Source: Nymphaea colorata
Lineage: Eukaryota > Streptophyta > Magnoliopsida > Nymphaeales > Nymphaeaceae
Reading direction: 5' to 3'
NCBI RefSeq assembly: GCF_008831285.2
Contig: NC_045141.1
Span: forward strand, 19,526,848-19,590,847
Length of the DNA stretch: 64,000 nt
In this document: piece by piece, positions 50,221-63,102 of the stretch
Position numbering within the stretch: the stretch's first letter is position 1
How the letters are laid out: every line of letters begins with the position of its first letter
Notes under the pieces: generated by a model
What the model saw: only the letters and a program-made list of their open reading frames with translations
Databases searched by the model: none
What the model was told of the DNA's origin: nothing
Translations under genes and position numbers: made by a program

Positions 50221-50917
50221 CCAGTGCTAATCCCTGAGAGCATATAACGCCACCGAACGCGGGTATCAGAAGGCCAATCTCCAAAACGCCAGCGAGATCA
50301 ACTATTCCTACTACCAACCATGTCAAGATGATACCAACTAACTGAACCCATCCTTCCGACCGCGGGCGAGAAGAAGGAAAGTTCAACCAGAACGGCGTTG
50401 CCAAGGTATATCCAAAAGCAAAAGAAGAAAAGGCCCGCGTAGATCGAATCACTGTCACCGAGCTTAGAATTAATCAAGACCTCCACAGCAAACACCGCCC
50501 CGTTGCTGTAGAGAATGACCCGACCACCATCATCGAAAATACGAACAAGCAAATCACCAGCACACAAAGTAAAATGTCAGGAAGACAAATGGAGCCGGGA
50601 AGAAAAATTAGAAGCGGTAAAGTATAAAAAAAAAGAAAAAAAGAGGGAACCAAGAATCAGTACCACCAACATAAAATAAATCCACCCTCCCTCTCCTAAA
50701 AAAACGCTGAACCATAAAACAAGCAGATGGAACTCTCCAGGAACCACCAACCAAGACGCTGTCGGCGACGCCCACCACCCGAAAGGCCCAACAAAATGGG
50801 AACAAATAAAAGGTTGTCTCCCCTCGGAAAAGTTCTCTGCCAGGTGAAGCCGTGAAGACGATGTGGGGATTCGTGGGAAAGAGGCAATAGAGTCTCGACA
50901 CAAGATTCAACTGGTAC

Positions 50918-51100
50918 CTGGGAACGAACAGGAAGCGTCCTTTGAAATTCGGAGGTAGTTTTCGCGCCGATAATGTGAGAGAGAGAGAGGATAACGAAAA
51001 GTGGAAGAACAGAAAGTTTTTGTCGTGTAAATGTGTTGGGGGAGTGGGGAGGGAAGGGGAGAAATTAGGGCTGCCTTTTAAACTCTGTCTGGTCGTTCTT
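50918..51100 (-). promoter_or_regulatory. Probable 5' untranslated exon/promoter region of ASK21-like gene
   Basis: On the minus strand a donor CCCAG|GTACC at 50918 would end a 5' untranslated exon, leaving a roughly 700-bp leader intron before the coding ATG at 50220. The region is GC-richer and purine-rich, as expected of a leader and promoter. The transcription start cannot be placed. Confidence 0.35.
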
Positions 51101-52580
51101 TCATCCTTTTTTTTCTTTGAAGCGTTTAACTAATTAGTCTAATTATAGTCCGAGTGCGTGTCATCGTCGTCGCCATGCTACGGTTGTGTGAAGAGAAGCC
51201 AATATCTCTCTCTCTTTATATATATCTCTCTCTCTCTCTCTCTCTCCCCACAGTCGCTCTCTTTCTACCCATTCTCTCTCTCTTACCACCTTTTATTTTC
51301 CTTTTTCTTATTTTCCTTTCCAAATGCACTCTGGCTCATCGTTTGGAGATCTCCACGTCCCATTTGCGGCGGACCCATCTCTTCCTTACAGTGGGATTCA
51401 TCTGGACGGCGCTGCCCAGAGTTCTTCTCCATGCCATGCCTGCCTGATCCAAGCTTGGTGTCAGCTTGTGGGTACTCAATTCTTCTCAACCTTTCCTTCA
51501 ACCAGTGGTTTTGAGTTCCATGTGCGTTTTCATCTACAGTAGAGAGGAGAATGTCATGTTACGATGCTGATTCTCCTGCAAAAGCTTTTAATTTCTTGTC
51601 ATGCCGTAATGGGTTTGGGTCTGGGTTACATAACCCAGTTATGGGTGTGCAATTTAGAAAAATGTAGATACGGATATATAGAAAAATATATATAAATACA
51701 AACAAATAAATAAACAAATGTATATATATATATATACACACGCACATAAATCCCACAAAGATTCAAACAGTTTGTGAAAAAACATTGTTTGATGTGTTTT
51801 ACATCGGTTTTCATATGCATATATAAAAGCCTACAAAAATTCGCGCATTTTTCATACAAAATGGTTTGGTATATTTTTGGATCGAGTTTAGCATTTTTCA
51901 TCCAAATTTTAGTTTGGTAAGGTGAGGTTTGTTTGGACGGGAGATCGTGATATTGATATTTGTTGCGAGCAAGTCATGGTTATCATAGTAGTAGTGTTAA
52001 AAACCGCTGGGCTTTGTAGTTTTGATCCAACTTTTGGGAAGTCACATGTTCGTGGTGTTGGTCAGTTTGTTGGGGAAGTCGAAATGACTCCTGAAACGTA
52101 GTTAATTATCACTCGAGCAGCAATTTCAGGCAACAACAGTATTCATAAAATGTGTTACCTAGTGACAAGAAAAGGATGTGCGTATCTTTTAAAGGCACAG
52201 TTGCTAAACAAGGTGAAAAAAAAAATTAAGGTTTCTTTGAGCTTTGGTCATCTATTTTTCATCTTGCATGCAAGATTCATTGGAATCTGGTTTATATCTT
52301 GTGGCAACACCAGTTGGTAACTTAAATGATATTATGTAGTTGCATGGATGTTACCTTCATAGTTTGGTGATATAATTTTGACAATGTTGATTAAGATGAC
52401 TGAGATGGTAAGTTATTCGATTCGCTACTAAAATAGGATTGTTTCTCGTTTGTGCACCTGATGTTTTTAACATGTGTTATTTAAAATTGAAATGAATGTT
52501 AAGATGCAACGGGAATAGGCTTGCCGAACCTTAGTTATACCATTATTCATTTTTCAGATCGTGAATTTTTTTTTTCCTAC

Positions 52581-52763
52581 AAGTATCCTCAAAAACTCTG
52601 GTTTTGTCATCCAAACAAAAACTAGGTTTTGAAAAGTGAAAACTTGGCTTTTGCCTTATCTAAACAGACTAATCAGGTTTTGAAAACTCGTTAAAAAACC
52701 AAGTTTTAGCAAAACCAAGTTTTGCCAAAACTAAGTTTTTGAGGGTGTCATTCAAATGCCACC
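52581..52763. mobile_element. MITE-like palindromic element
   Basis: Inverted arms: CCTCAAAAACTCTGGTTTTG on the left and the complement of CAAAACTAAGTTTTTGAGGG on the right, with further AAACCAAGTTTT words inside. It is under 200 bp with no coding capacity. The phrase CATCCAAACA near one arm is common at the ends of plant MITEs (inference). Confidence 0.55.
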
Positions 52764-53484
52764 TAACGGGCTTATCTGTTTAGCTCGGAAAGCAACGGAA
52801 AGATGATGGAGCTGTCGAGATCCTATGCCAACTTCAAGAGTTCCTCGCCGGTGTCTACTACAAGTGGTGCCATAGGGCTCTACCTCCAAAGAAATTATTA
52901 GTCTTACAACGTTTTCTTTTTTCTTTTTCAGGATCAAGACCTCCAAGGACTGCTTGTCCCTGCCTACTCAGGGCTTTGTCGGTGCATTCAAAGTTGCAAA
53001 TGCTTTGTGCGAAGCACTCTTTGTTAGCTCTGCGAGTGTTTTGTATAGATATGCATGAAGGGGTGTGTTTGTTTGCGAGAATGAAATGCCAGGTGATTTG
53101 AGGTCATTGGGAATCTTATATTTGAGGATTCAAAGGAAAAAACACCATCCTATCCAACTTTGAATCTGAACTTTTGACCATAGAGGATCTCAATTTTTTT
53201 TTTTTTTACATGGAAGTGAATTTTGGTGTTTGATTGCTCTAGGAGTCCCACACACAAGGGATTCCAGGTCCAATGCTGTCAAGCATACATCAATAACGTG
53301 ATTCCGAAAGGAATGGTGTGGACATTGTCTAAAGCCAACTACCAGAAATGGGAAAAATGATTGAGGTGCAATCGGATAACGAGAATGACAATTTATAACG
53401 GTTATCTATGACACATGCTTATAGCCATTGGCGATACTATTACGAGTGCATTCATAGGTACTTCCGAACTTAAAAATACTCTCA

Positions 53485-53656
53485 ATAGTGTGACCAACGC
53501 ACTATCATTTATAAGTTTCTGCAAATAGCCACGGTTCCACTATATATAGAATCCACTATATGCTTAAAACTATTGTTTAGTGTGACCAAGGCACTGTCAT
53601 TTGTAAGTTTCAGCAAATAGCCACGGTTCCACTATATGCTTAAAACTATGGTTTAT
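53485..53656. repeat. Two-copy ~93-bp tandem repeat
   Basis: Two direct copies starting TAGTGTGACCAA at 53485 and 53578. Both contain CAAATAGCCACGGTTCCACT and GCTTAAAACTAT. Confidence 0.65.
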
Positions 53657-54346
53657 ACGATTCTCAGCCTCTTGCCTGCCATCATCGTGTGACCAAGGTG
53701 CATCAATGCTACACGTAACCTTTAAACCAGAACAAACCAAGTTTCTAAAACAACAATATGGATTCTTGTGTCATTCTAACTGTACTTATCATATTGTTTA
53801 CTAATTTATAGAAGCTTTTAAATTAAACAGAAAATGCAAGAAGAATCCGTAACACTGTAAGATCTCGAACCTGTTGAAGCGTAAACTGTTAGGAAGTTCA
53901 GTGTTAGAGAAGTTGTGGATGGAAGAAAGTGAGGGTGTCAGTGGGATGTTTTTGTGCGTTTGATGCTTTAACACCCATGCCAAATTATGGTTAAATTTGA
54001 TGGAGCAACAGCCTGAGAACTAACGGTTAAATGTATTTTTTATAAGCATATTACAAACTTTAAAAAAAAGGTTTGGTTCTTTCGGTGCTAAAAGAATCAT
54101 TACAGGAAAAATGACAGTGAAGTTCTTTTTTGGGGAGTGCTGAGAAGATTATTAGCGCGGTGATAGAGTGGTCCGTGACGTCCGTCCCCGTTACCCCGGA
54201 AGGGAGCCATTATTACTCGACAGTATCCTCCTGACGTGTAACCCGCTTTGGTCCTTCTGGTGAGGCAAGGAAGCAAAAAGTAAAGAAACTTTCCTTTTCT
54301 GTCACACATAAAATCATATGGTCCGAGGAAGGCGAACGGCACAGAG

Positions 54347-54466
54347 AGGATTTTGTTGCAAAGATAGGACAGGTTGTTCATCGGATAGGATTTTGTTGCA
54401 AAGATAGGACAGGTTGTTCATCGGATAGGATTTTGTTGCAAAGATAGGACAGGTTGTTCATCGCAT
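54347..54466. repeat. Triplicated 40-bp repeat just upstream of TIC32-like ATG
   Basis: Three head-to-tail copies of a 40-bp unit starting AGGATTTTGTTGCAAAGATA at 54347, 54387 and 54427. Copies 1 and 2 are identical; copy 3 differs at one position near its end (CGCAT for CGGAT). The array ends about 30 bp before the start codon at 54497, so it lies in the 5' leader or core promoter. Confidence 0.95.
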
Positions 54467-54496
54467 GTCTGATTGTTAGAGACGGCAAGGTGAAAG

Positions 54497-57400
54497 ATGG
54501 TTTGGTTTTTGGGTTGGAAGGGGCCTTCTGGGTTCTCTGCACGTTCGACAGCCGAGGAAGTTACGCATGGTCTAGATGGGAGTGGTCTCTTTGCTATTGT
54601 GACAGGTGGGTGCCCATCTCTTTGTGCTTTTGTTTCACCCTTGCTGGTGTTTTGAGTTTGGTTTAGAGGAACTAAGGTGGTGATCGTGATTTTTGTGGTC
54701 ATGAGCCCCTCATTATCACTGTCTCTCTAGAAAAATCAACAAACCTGATACGGCCTCGAATTTGAATCATTTTTTTCAGTTTACTTCACCATTACCCCAA
54801 GTAGCGACCTGTATTTGGTATTTGTTTGTATACTTGATTTTAACAGTAGAGAGGGTCGGATTTCCTGCTCATACTTTGAGGTTGTCAACTTAGGTCTGGC
54901 AGGTCGAAGTATTACTTGTGCCAGATCAGTCTTTGCTTCATTTTCGTATTTTTCTGTTTAGGTACCATCCTATACATTTTTTGACGAGAGAAAGTGTTAG
55001 ATATGAAGAACTTTGAATATGGCCCCGTGGTGGATATTGCTTTTTCTCCTATCACATATTTAGTTCTATTAATGTTGCATTTCCCTCAAGTCTGAATATA
55101 TCGACAGTTTATGGATGGTGTCGAATGACCTGAAACAGTGGTCGATAGTAGATACTTCCTTTCCACTTTCGCTCACTTAGGAACTTTCTACTGGAACACT
55201 TCTATCACTTGTAGATGAACTTGGTAGCCTATGAATATCAAACGTAATGTACGAAAACCCGTTTTTGGTAGAAGGATATATATATTAGGGGCGATAATAT
55301 CTACCAGAAGCCACAATTAGGCGAGAGAGGAATTCAATAACCTGACATGGTCATGCTACGACGTGTATGTTGAAACTTGAACGTATATAAAATAACTTCA
55401 GAATTCTTTTTGGTGAAGTTAGTGAATATACCTCTAGTTTCATGTGAAGGTAGGATGTAGCCTTGAAATGGAGGTTATTTTCCACTTGTTTGAACAAATC
55501 ATGTTTAAAATTTTCAGTAGGAGGCGTTTACAATATGTAAATGTGCTTTGGTTTCTGGGAATGATAGACAACTGCTTCCTGGTGGAGTGGTTTAGGACAG
55601 CAGTAGCGATAGGAAGCTCCATCCAGATCCGGTAAGGGAATGAAAACAACCATTGGTGTCATAAATGGTTACAAGGAAATGTGCACGAACTATCCCTAGG
55701 CCAAACAACCGTCACTCTGTAACCTTAGTTTGAAATTTTGAATTATTGGACATGGTTGTCAATCATGATACGGATGGCCAACAACACAAGTATCTACGAG
55801 CCGAAACCTCTGGTTTTCATGAAACAAGTATAAAAGAAAATAAGGACAAAACGTGAGTTACAACAAGCAAATGATAGGAAGCCAAGAAAAAAAATCTTTT
55901 GCGTTACAAGGTAACGCCTTCTCCATTGGACATAGATGTACCATCAAAATTAGAGGCAAAATATCTTGTTTGACACACATTTCTGGCAGTTATTTTATCC
56001 AATAATTGTATTTCAAATTTCCTGAGCAAGTTCAAATGCAAGCCAGTTGTCAAATTCTAGTGTTATTGGTGTGCTCCAATTGGCCCCTATGCAGCCCATT
56101 CTGGTTTTGTATTTGCAGGTGCATCAAGTGGCATTGGTACTGAAACAGCTCGAGTTCTTGCTTTGAGAGGTGTACATGTATTTATGGCAGTCAGGAACGT
56201 GAATGCTGGTAGAGATGTTAAAGACGCAATCATCAAGGACAACCCAACTGCTAAAGTTGATGTCATGGAGCTAGACCTTACCTCCAAGACATCTATAAAG
56301 AAGTTTGCATCTGAATATTGTTCACTCAATCTTCCATTGAATATTCTCATGTACACAGCAATACTTTTTATGTATAGTTTTATTTTTCATATAGAAATAT
56401 TGAACTTTATAATTCTATCACTTATTTAGTGCATGGATGAAGTAACAATGCAGGAGTTATGGCGACTCCGTTTATTCTCTCCCAGGATGGAATTGAACTG
56501 CAGTTTGCAACAAATCATATAGGTATGTCTTGCTTATAAGACTCCAATACAAAAGAAATGGTGTCAGCCTTTCTTGAGGGTGTGCTTAGGGTGCGACGTA
56601 CGTTATTGCATTGTGACAAATAAGTTATGGCTTAAACTATCTTTAAGGACATTTTGTACTGGTTTTTGTGTTTGTTATGATGGAGCATATGTATTATAAT
56701 ATGCTTAAACTTAAAATTTATAAAATGCTAATTCTGATTCAAACAATGTCTTCACAGTTGTTTGACATTTTTTTGATGGTGCCATGGTGGTTATCATAAT
56801 TATCTATATCGTATAGCACTCAATTCAAGGTGCATGGGATAAAGGAAGCACTTGATTTTATTTTGTATTTCCCACCATTACGTCTTTTGCATCACTTCTA
56901 TGCCGTGAAATAGGAAAAGTGTGGGTACCGTTTGCTAAGTGAGAATCTAGCTAAGTGGCTTTTATGTGCTCTTTCCAGGCCATTTCCTTTTGACAGATCT
57001 TTTGTTGGAGAAAATGAAAAATACAGCTCGTGAAAGTAATATAGAAGGAAGGATTGTCAATGTTTCTTCTGAGGCACACAAATTTGCCTACAAAGAGGGG
57101 ATTCGATTTGACAAAATAAATGACAAATCAGGGTAAGTTCTGACATTTGTATATTTTGGTTGATTTCTACCAATTGGTGCTGCTTCTTTCGACAGAGTTA
57201 ATTGTCCCAATAACCAAGAGAACATAGTCCAGTTGATATATGACTATATAAAATTTGGATGATCCTTTCATTGATTTCTCATGGACTTTTAGAAGAAGAA
57301 AGTGATCAAAGTTTTCTCTCATTTGGTTTCTTTTTCCCTAATGCTTTTAAATATGTAGGTACGGAAGCTTTGGTGCATATGGTCAATCAAAGCTGGCAAA

Positions 57401-60400
57401 TATATTGCACGCGAATGAGCTTTCTAGGCATCTAAAGGTGTTTGCTCCTCAAGTGTGTCATGCAATGAAGACAATAAAAACTTCGTTGTTGAACTTATTG
57501 TCTTTTTTATTTTATTTTTTACAAATGCATGTGGAATCTTTTAGGTCTCAACTTGTGATATAAAGTAAAAGCATTAGTTCCTCGTATTGTTGCAAATAGA
57601 GTGAAAGGTTAGAAGTTACTGAAATTTGGACGGTAGGTTGGCATAAAATCAACAATCTATCTTGCCTGTCACTCAGGCAACAAAAGAAAAAAAAAATGAT
57701 TTAGTGCCTCTGGAAGGTATTTTAGTGATACTTTCTGACAGAATAAGCTCTTGAATGTTCTGACACGTGGCGAACTGTGTGTCAATTAAGATAATAACTC
57801 TGAGTGTTGAGGTTAGTACTGGTTCTAGGTGGACACGTCTCATGAGCATTTCGTAGGAATTTTTCCTCCCAAGATTATGTTAGGTCCTCCCAGTATTTTG
57901 CAGTACAAAAACTGACTACAATGCAAATATCATGGTTGGAGTATGATTTGTGATGCTTAAACCCTTTAGTATATCAGATTCATTTTTATGTTAAAGGTTG
58001 AGAAATGCCCGAACCAGTGTCTGTTTTGCAGTATAAATTATCCTTATGAGCATTATTTGAGAGGAATGACTCATGGTGTCAGTGTGAAGTAAGTACCTCT
58101 TGTAATGAAATGAAGGAGTCTTAAGAGGAAAGAACGGTCTATTGTTATGAATTGGGACTGTTATGAAAGGAGATAATCTGTAAATTGCTGATGGATGGAT
58201 CGTTAGAAAGACAAGTATCCTAATAGATTTCCTTGTCTGCCGCTTAAGCAACTGATGTTTATAAAATCTCCTAAATTGTCTAGAAAGCTAATTCTAAATT
58301 TTTTGCTTTCTGTTGTTGAAGAGATTTATGCATCATGTTGAACCTTAAAATGTCATTCAATTTATTAATCCATGCCACATATGGCATTATGGGCAAGAGC
58401 AAGAGGGCACAGAAACGTATGGGACTTTAACTGAACTTTGCTGCATTGCAAAAATCCTTGTTTTGAGGGCATTGGCCACATGAATTTGATGAGAACTAGT
58501 TGAACTTTGTGAAAATATAAAATTCATGACATCCATGTGTGATTATTGACTCTGATAAGGAAATATACACGAGTACTTGTTGATTCATTAGTCCAATTAC
58601 TAGATTTGCCATAAAATATTTAACAATGAAAAAACAAAACTGCAATGAACTGAAATTATGGTTGTTGTAGTTATCAGTGTTAGTCCTTTATGAACATTAA
58701 AATTTGCAAAATCTTCGGTTGAAGTGCTTAATTAGGCGATCTCTAATTGGTGATAGACAAGGAAGGACATGGAGGCGTGCATATATGGTATGCTAAATAT
58801 AGATATGACAACAATATTAATCAATTTTATGCTGAAACAGACTATAATTCCGAATTGAGATACTGCCCATAATCATTCAAAAGGAACAAAGTGATGAACA
58901 AGAGACTGCTAGAGAAGTTAGCCCGTACTCATCAAATGGATTGTCATACTTTAATATATAAATCACGTACTTGTAATATATCAAACAAATCAGATCCATG
59001 ATAGTGCTTTCTAAAACATGGGAAGACTCGTAGCAGTAGAAAATCAAACTATGATATGTTGAAAAGGAAGAGTCCAACAACAGACTGATAGAAAAGTTAG
59101 CCCCCTTTTATCAAGTGCAGTAGCATATTTATAATATCTAAAACATGACAGATCCATGGTAATGATTTCTAAAAACACGGGAAAACTTGCAGCAGTAAAA
59201 AGTCAACCATGACATGTTGAAAAGGAATTGAGGGGTGAACAAGAGGCTGCTAGAAAAGTTATATTGTGTGCGATATCATACTTATAATATATAAAGCAAA
59301 TCAAATCCATAATGGTGCTTTCTGAAACACAGGAAGAATTACAGCTATATAAAACAAACAATGATAATGTTATCTGAAGCACAGGAAGACTTGTAACAGA
59401 ATAAAATCGAACCATGTTCAAAATATAACGTTTACAAATAATATCCTTCTAGATGTAGCATTTTCAGACTTTCACTAACCCTAAAATGATTTCAGTAGAC
59501 ATAACATGGCCGGTGGAAGACTAAGTAAAACTTTTGGAGTCAGAAAGAAGTTAATAAATTGTTTCAATTTCCAAAAACACATTCTATGCCCTACAAAACA
59601 ATATCTGCTTTCTACAGATAGCTTGGAACTGAATCAGGTCATTGTTGGTTATCAGATCCTTTTCTCTTCTTATTTCCCAATGTTCATATTTCTTGATTAT
59701 CCCAGAAACAGCCAAAAAGAAAATCGACTCTGCTCTTTTGCTTGTTTCCTGAACTGTCGTTGCTTGGTCTTAAATTGGAAAAGAGAGAATTCAAGTGCTT
59801 GAAGCATTTTTATCTAGTCTCTTGTCCTTCATGTGAAATAGCATATCACTTTATCTTGTCGTATCTTAGTTGTCAATCAATACCTGAGAAGTGTAACTTG
59901 ATGGTGGTAATATCCCAAGATCTCTCATCCACAAGAATATTTGTTCATGTTTTCTTATTTGGATTGGTCTTCACGACAGAACTTTCAACTAGTTCTCCTT
60001 GTTTGAAACAGGAAGAAGGGGTGCAGATAACTGTTAATTCACTACATCCTGGATCAATTGCCACCAACCTTTTGCGGTACCATAGTATTGTGAACAGTGA
60101 GTTTTCTGCTACTAATATTTGTTCAGTTAGTATGCTTATCATGTGGTAAAACAGGAGAAGGTACATCTCACCAAGCATGATATTTTCTGTGCCTCTACTC
60201 ATTGTTTCCTTTGCAAATAGTTGTTAATATTTTGAGAAAATTACCCCTTACCCCTAAACCTGCAGGGAATGGGGCTTAAAATGATACCTTGGGCTGGAAA
60301 AGCCCCTGTGGGTGGTTAATCACTAATGCTATTGATCGAGAAACTTAAAAATGAGTGTTCAATGTAATGTAGCACACGATAAAAGTATGGGACAACTGTT

Positions 60401-61382
60401 TATCCAATGATACAGGTCGATACAGGACAATAAGCGACACAGAGCAAATACAGAGGCTACATAATATTACCTGGTGACTCAACATGCCAACAAAACGTGT
60501 CGTAGGAAGCAATACGATGAATTTTTACATTGGTGTGAATGGGTTCAGCTGTATAATGAGTCTGATTTCTGGTAGATGCGACTACAATATTTAGATCTTT
60601 GTGTCAGTCCCGAAAATGTGTCTGGTGACTGGTCCGCTGAAGAGTGGGCACATCATAGGAAGCAATACGATGAATTTTTACATTGGTGTGAATGGGTTCA
60701 GCTGTATAATGAGTCTGATTTCTGGTAGATGCGACTACAATATTTAGATCTTTGTGTCAGTCCCGAAAATGTGTCTGGTGACTGGTCCGCTGAAGAATGG
60801 GCACATATAGGATGTACCCGAGGTTAGATGTTCCTTGAATGTGACGTGTAAATGGTTTGGTTTGTCATTTTTCGGTTCAGTTAGCTCAACCCACTTACAC
60901 TCCTCCAGGTCGTACTGTATGTTCACCATGAAGTATATGGGGCTAGGAGAATGATACGATGCATTATCATAATTGTTGTCACTTGTGACTACTTTCCAGC
61001 ACCCCATTGGGAATAGTTGAAAGTTCAACCTGTTAACTTGCTTCAAGGTGAGTGAATTTTGAATTTGTATTGCAGGCTTAGCACAAGTTGTCAGTGGTTT
61101 TGCGCTGAAAAATGTCCAGCAGGTACAGTTGCATTTCTTAGTTGCTTGTGGAACGTCATTTCATTCATCTCCTGCCTAAAACATTTTGTTCTCAAGTTTT
61201 ACCTTACAATGAATGGTTTACAGGGAGCAGCAACCACATGTTATGTTGCACTGAGTCCCCAAGTCAGAGGTATAAGTGGTAAGTACTACTGTGATTCCAA
61301 TGAAGCAACACCAAGCTACCATGCGAGAGACCCGGAGCTGGCAAAGAAACTCTGGGATTTCAGTAAGAACTTGATCCAGTGA
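54497..61382 (+). CDS. Short-chain dehydrogenase/reductase, TIC32-like
   Basis: NADP(H)-dependent SDR of the plant TIC32/retinol-dehydrogenase-like group. TIC32 itself is an inner-envelope component of the chloroplast import machinery; paralogues have varied roles. Exons 54497-54605, 56119-56350, 56443-56522, 56979-57132, 57359-57437, 60012-60096, 61076-61122 and 61224-61382 join in phase to 945 nt, 314 aa, near the family's ~320 aa. The N-terminus [20 protein letters not shown] has the family pattern and no clear transit peptide. Motifs: TGASSGIG (36-43, cofactor loop), MELDLTS, NNAG (115-118), NVSS (Ser 170/171), catalytic YGQSK (Tyr199, Lys203) and [12 protein letters not shown]. The catalytic set is complete, so an active enzyme is expected. 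A candidate AATAAA lies at 61649-61654. Introns 5 and 6 hold tandem repeats. Confidence 0.93.
58879..59430. repeat. Satellite-like tandem repeat in TIC32-like intron 5
   Basis: At least three diverged direct copies, spaced about 182 and 159 bp. Each starts AAAAGGAA...AACA(A)GA(G)ACTG.TAGA.AAGTTA and includes AGATCCATG.TA and GGAA.ACT.G.AGCAG words. The first two or three units are the clearest. Confidence 0.65.
60504..60809. repeat. Near-identical 153-bp tandem duplication in TIC32-like intron 6
   Basis: Bases 60504-60656 and 60657-60809 are head-to-tail copies starting AGGAAGCAATACGATGAATT, with about one mismatch seen (GAGTGGGC versus GAATGGGC). This indicates a recent duplication. It is non-coding. 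Confidence 0.9.
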
Positions 61383-62087
61383 TCTGCTTATAAACTCTAT
61401 GAATTCAAGGCCCCTGAATGCGCCTCTATCTAAAAAAGACAGAAAGCGAGAGATAACCGGCTACAACAGGGCAAAAACCAACCAGTAAGGATAAAACATG
61501 TCTGTGTTTTTATTATGGAAGCTTGTAGACGAAAAATGCAATAGATACTTGGTGTCACTTGAGTCATATGATCTGAAGATTGTTTTCATTATGCGTTATG
61601 TGATGCTAGGTGATTACTTCAAGTTAATTATGGGTGTGTGCCGTTTGAAATAAAGCTGCAAGTCAATTAAATTAAGCAGCAACGATCAAATGCAAATATC
61701 ATGGTTCTTCAATGTGTACAGTGTCAAGAGTCTTCCACTATACTTATGAAAAAATGCTCAACGGGGCATTTATTAACCAGGAAATGAATTTCAGGGTATT
61801 CGGCAAGTAAAATTCCCACCTGTATGCACCCCCACGACATGGACACAAATGCACTTCAGCATGAAAATTTGTTTACTTGTTTTGTGTCTTTAATGCGCAA
61901 AGTTCGAGGAGAAAGTTCGACCCTGGAGGCTGCTTATTTCCCCCTAAATCCCTCTCTATGGTGAACAAACGCCTCCAAACTCCTAAGAGGTTGAGACTAG
62001 ACGAGGGTCGATGGCAGGACAGCGTCCTTCGTCCCCTGCACAGCGGAAGGTCGACAGACAACCCTCGATATCGACGGCTTTGCTGTT
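61383..62087. other. 3' flank of TIC32-like gene and spacer
   Basis: Contains the probable 3' UTR with AATAAA at 61649. The GC-rich stretch around 61900-62170 has open frames on the plus strand (about 61877-62173) with arginine-rich sequence but no recognised domain. I do not call a gene here. Confidence 0.4.
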
Positions 62088-63048
62088 CTATGAGGGTAAA
62101 GTCGACCCTCGGCCTGCGGCAGGATAACGGGGGTCGACTACGGCGACGCCGGCATCGATTCTTGTTCTTGTAAGTCTTCTTTGAAATAATTTTAGTTGTG
62201 AAGAGTAATTTTGTACACTAAATTTCCTTTCTAACTTGAAACAATTACAAATGGCCGCTCCTCTTTTGCACCCTATAACAATTTCAACTTTTTGAAGGAC
62301 AGCAATTCCCAATGGGGTTGGTTCAACAAGATCGTGTAGGGGCTGGCAGGCGACAGTTCTCCCTTTTGATTCTACCACTAACGTGCAAGTTGAAACTTCG
62401 CATGGGCGGTATCTTGAGGTATCGACGTAGGTTCTTACCATGAAGGGTTGGGTGACTGACTTTTCACTGTCTGCACCTACAATTATTTTTGTCGAATTTG
62501 TAGAAACATCCACATTCTGGTCGTATTCAGGAATCCCAATTAAACAATGCAAACTAAGATCTCCTCCAGAATCAGTCTTCCCCTTTCCAGCCCTCATCTT
62601 TGCAGCAGCCTCAAACTGGCTTTTTCTAGGTAATATTGCAGACCAAAACATTTTTGTAGCATCTAATGCAGAACCATATGAAATTGTGGACTCTTCCAGC
62701 CATGACCAATACTATGGGATTCAGAGCAACATCATCTAACTCTTCACTGGAGCACTGCAAAGAAAGAGTAGAAATCAGAAACAACTCAACATATGGAAGA
62801 ACAAACGATTAGAAAAGGAGAAGCCTCCAAATTATTTCGAAAATTGTGAAATCTCATTGTTTGCTTTAAGGAGTAGGTTCTGAAAAACAATCATAAACAT
62901 CTCGCTCAAAATACTGGCAAGCAAGAAGCTCGTGATGATTGGCTTTGTTGAGCTTTTACCTGCAGCTTCAAGCAACCTTTCCAGTTCATGTTATTACATT
63001 TTGAAACCAAGTTGGTGCAACCACGCTGGACAAAGAAATCCCAGACAT
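62088..63048 (-). pseudogene. Frameshifted remnant of an unrecognised multi-exon gene
   Basis: On the minus strand, segment 63048-62960 follows a TTTAG acceptor and reads VWDFFVQRGCTNLVSKCNN...CLKLQ, ending at CAG|GTAAAA. The next segment starts at 62754 after TTTGCAG in matching phase and reads CSSEELDDVALNPIVLVMA. The coding signal then shifts frame by one base near 62697 (reading GCT GGA as G-GAA) and continues EESTISYGSALDATKMFWSA and PRKSQFEAAAKMRAGKGK, up to a possible donor GTAAGA after SVTQPFM near 62440. The shifted frame stays open to 62088. Two exon-like segments with matching phase, then an apparent one-base insertion, suggest a decayed gene. I cannot name the family. A missed intron in place of the frameshift is the alternative. 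Confidence 0.4.
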
Positions 63049-63102
63049 CTAAACAAAAGATTTATAGCTACCAACCCAAGCAACAAAATTTAAAAGGGTC
63101 GT

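Larger units (their letters stand above)
51101..54346. other. Intergenic region between divergent ASK21-like and TIC32-like genes
   Basis: No gene supported. Contents: a (CT)n tract at 51205-51246, TA-rich DNA near 51670-51740, a palindromic element at 52581-52763 and a ~93-bp tandem repeat at 53485-53656. The two flanking genes are transcribed away from each other. Confidence 0.45.

Noticed and set aside
52790-53060. Frame starting MMELSRSYANF with nearby open segments
   Set aside because: Short, no domain, and no consistent splice joins to later segments.
54454-54666. 70-codon frame overlapping the TIC32-like first exon
   Set aside because: Wrong frame. The frame from ATG 54497 ending ...FAIVTG at 54605 matches the SDR family and its splice phase.
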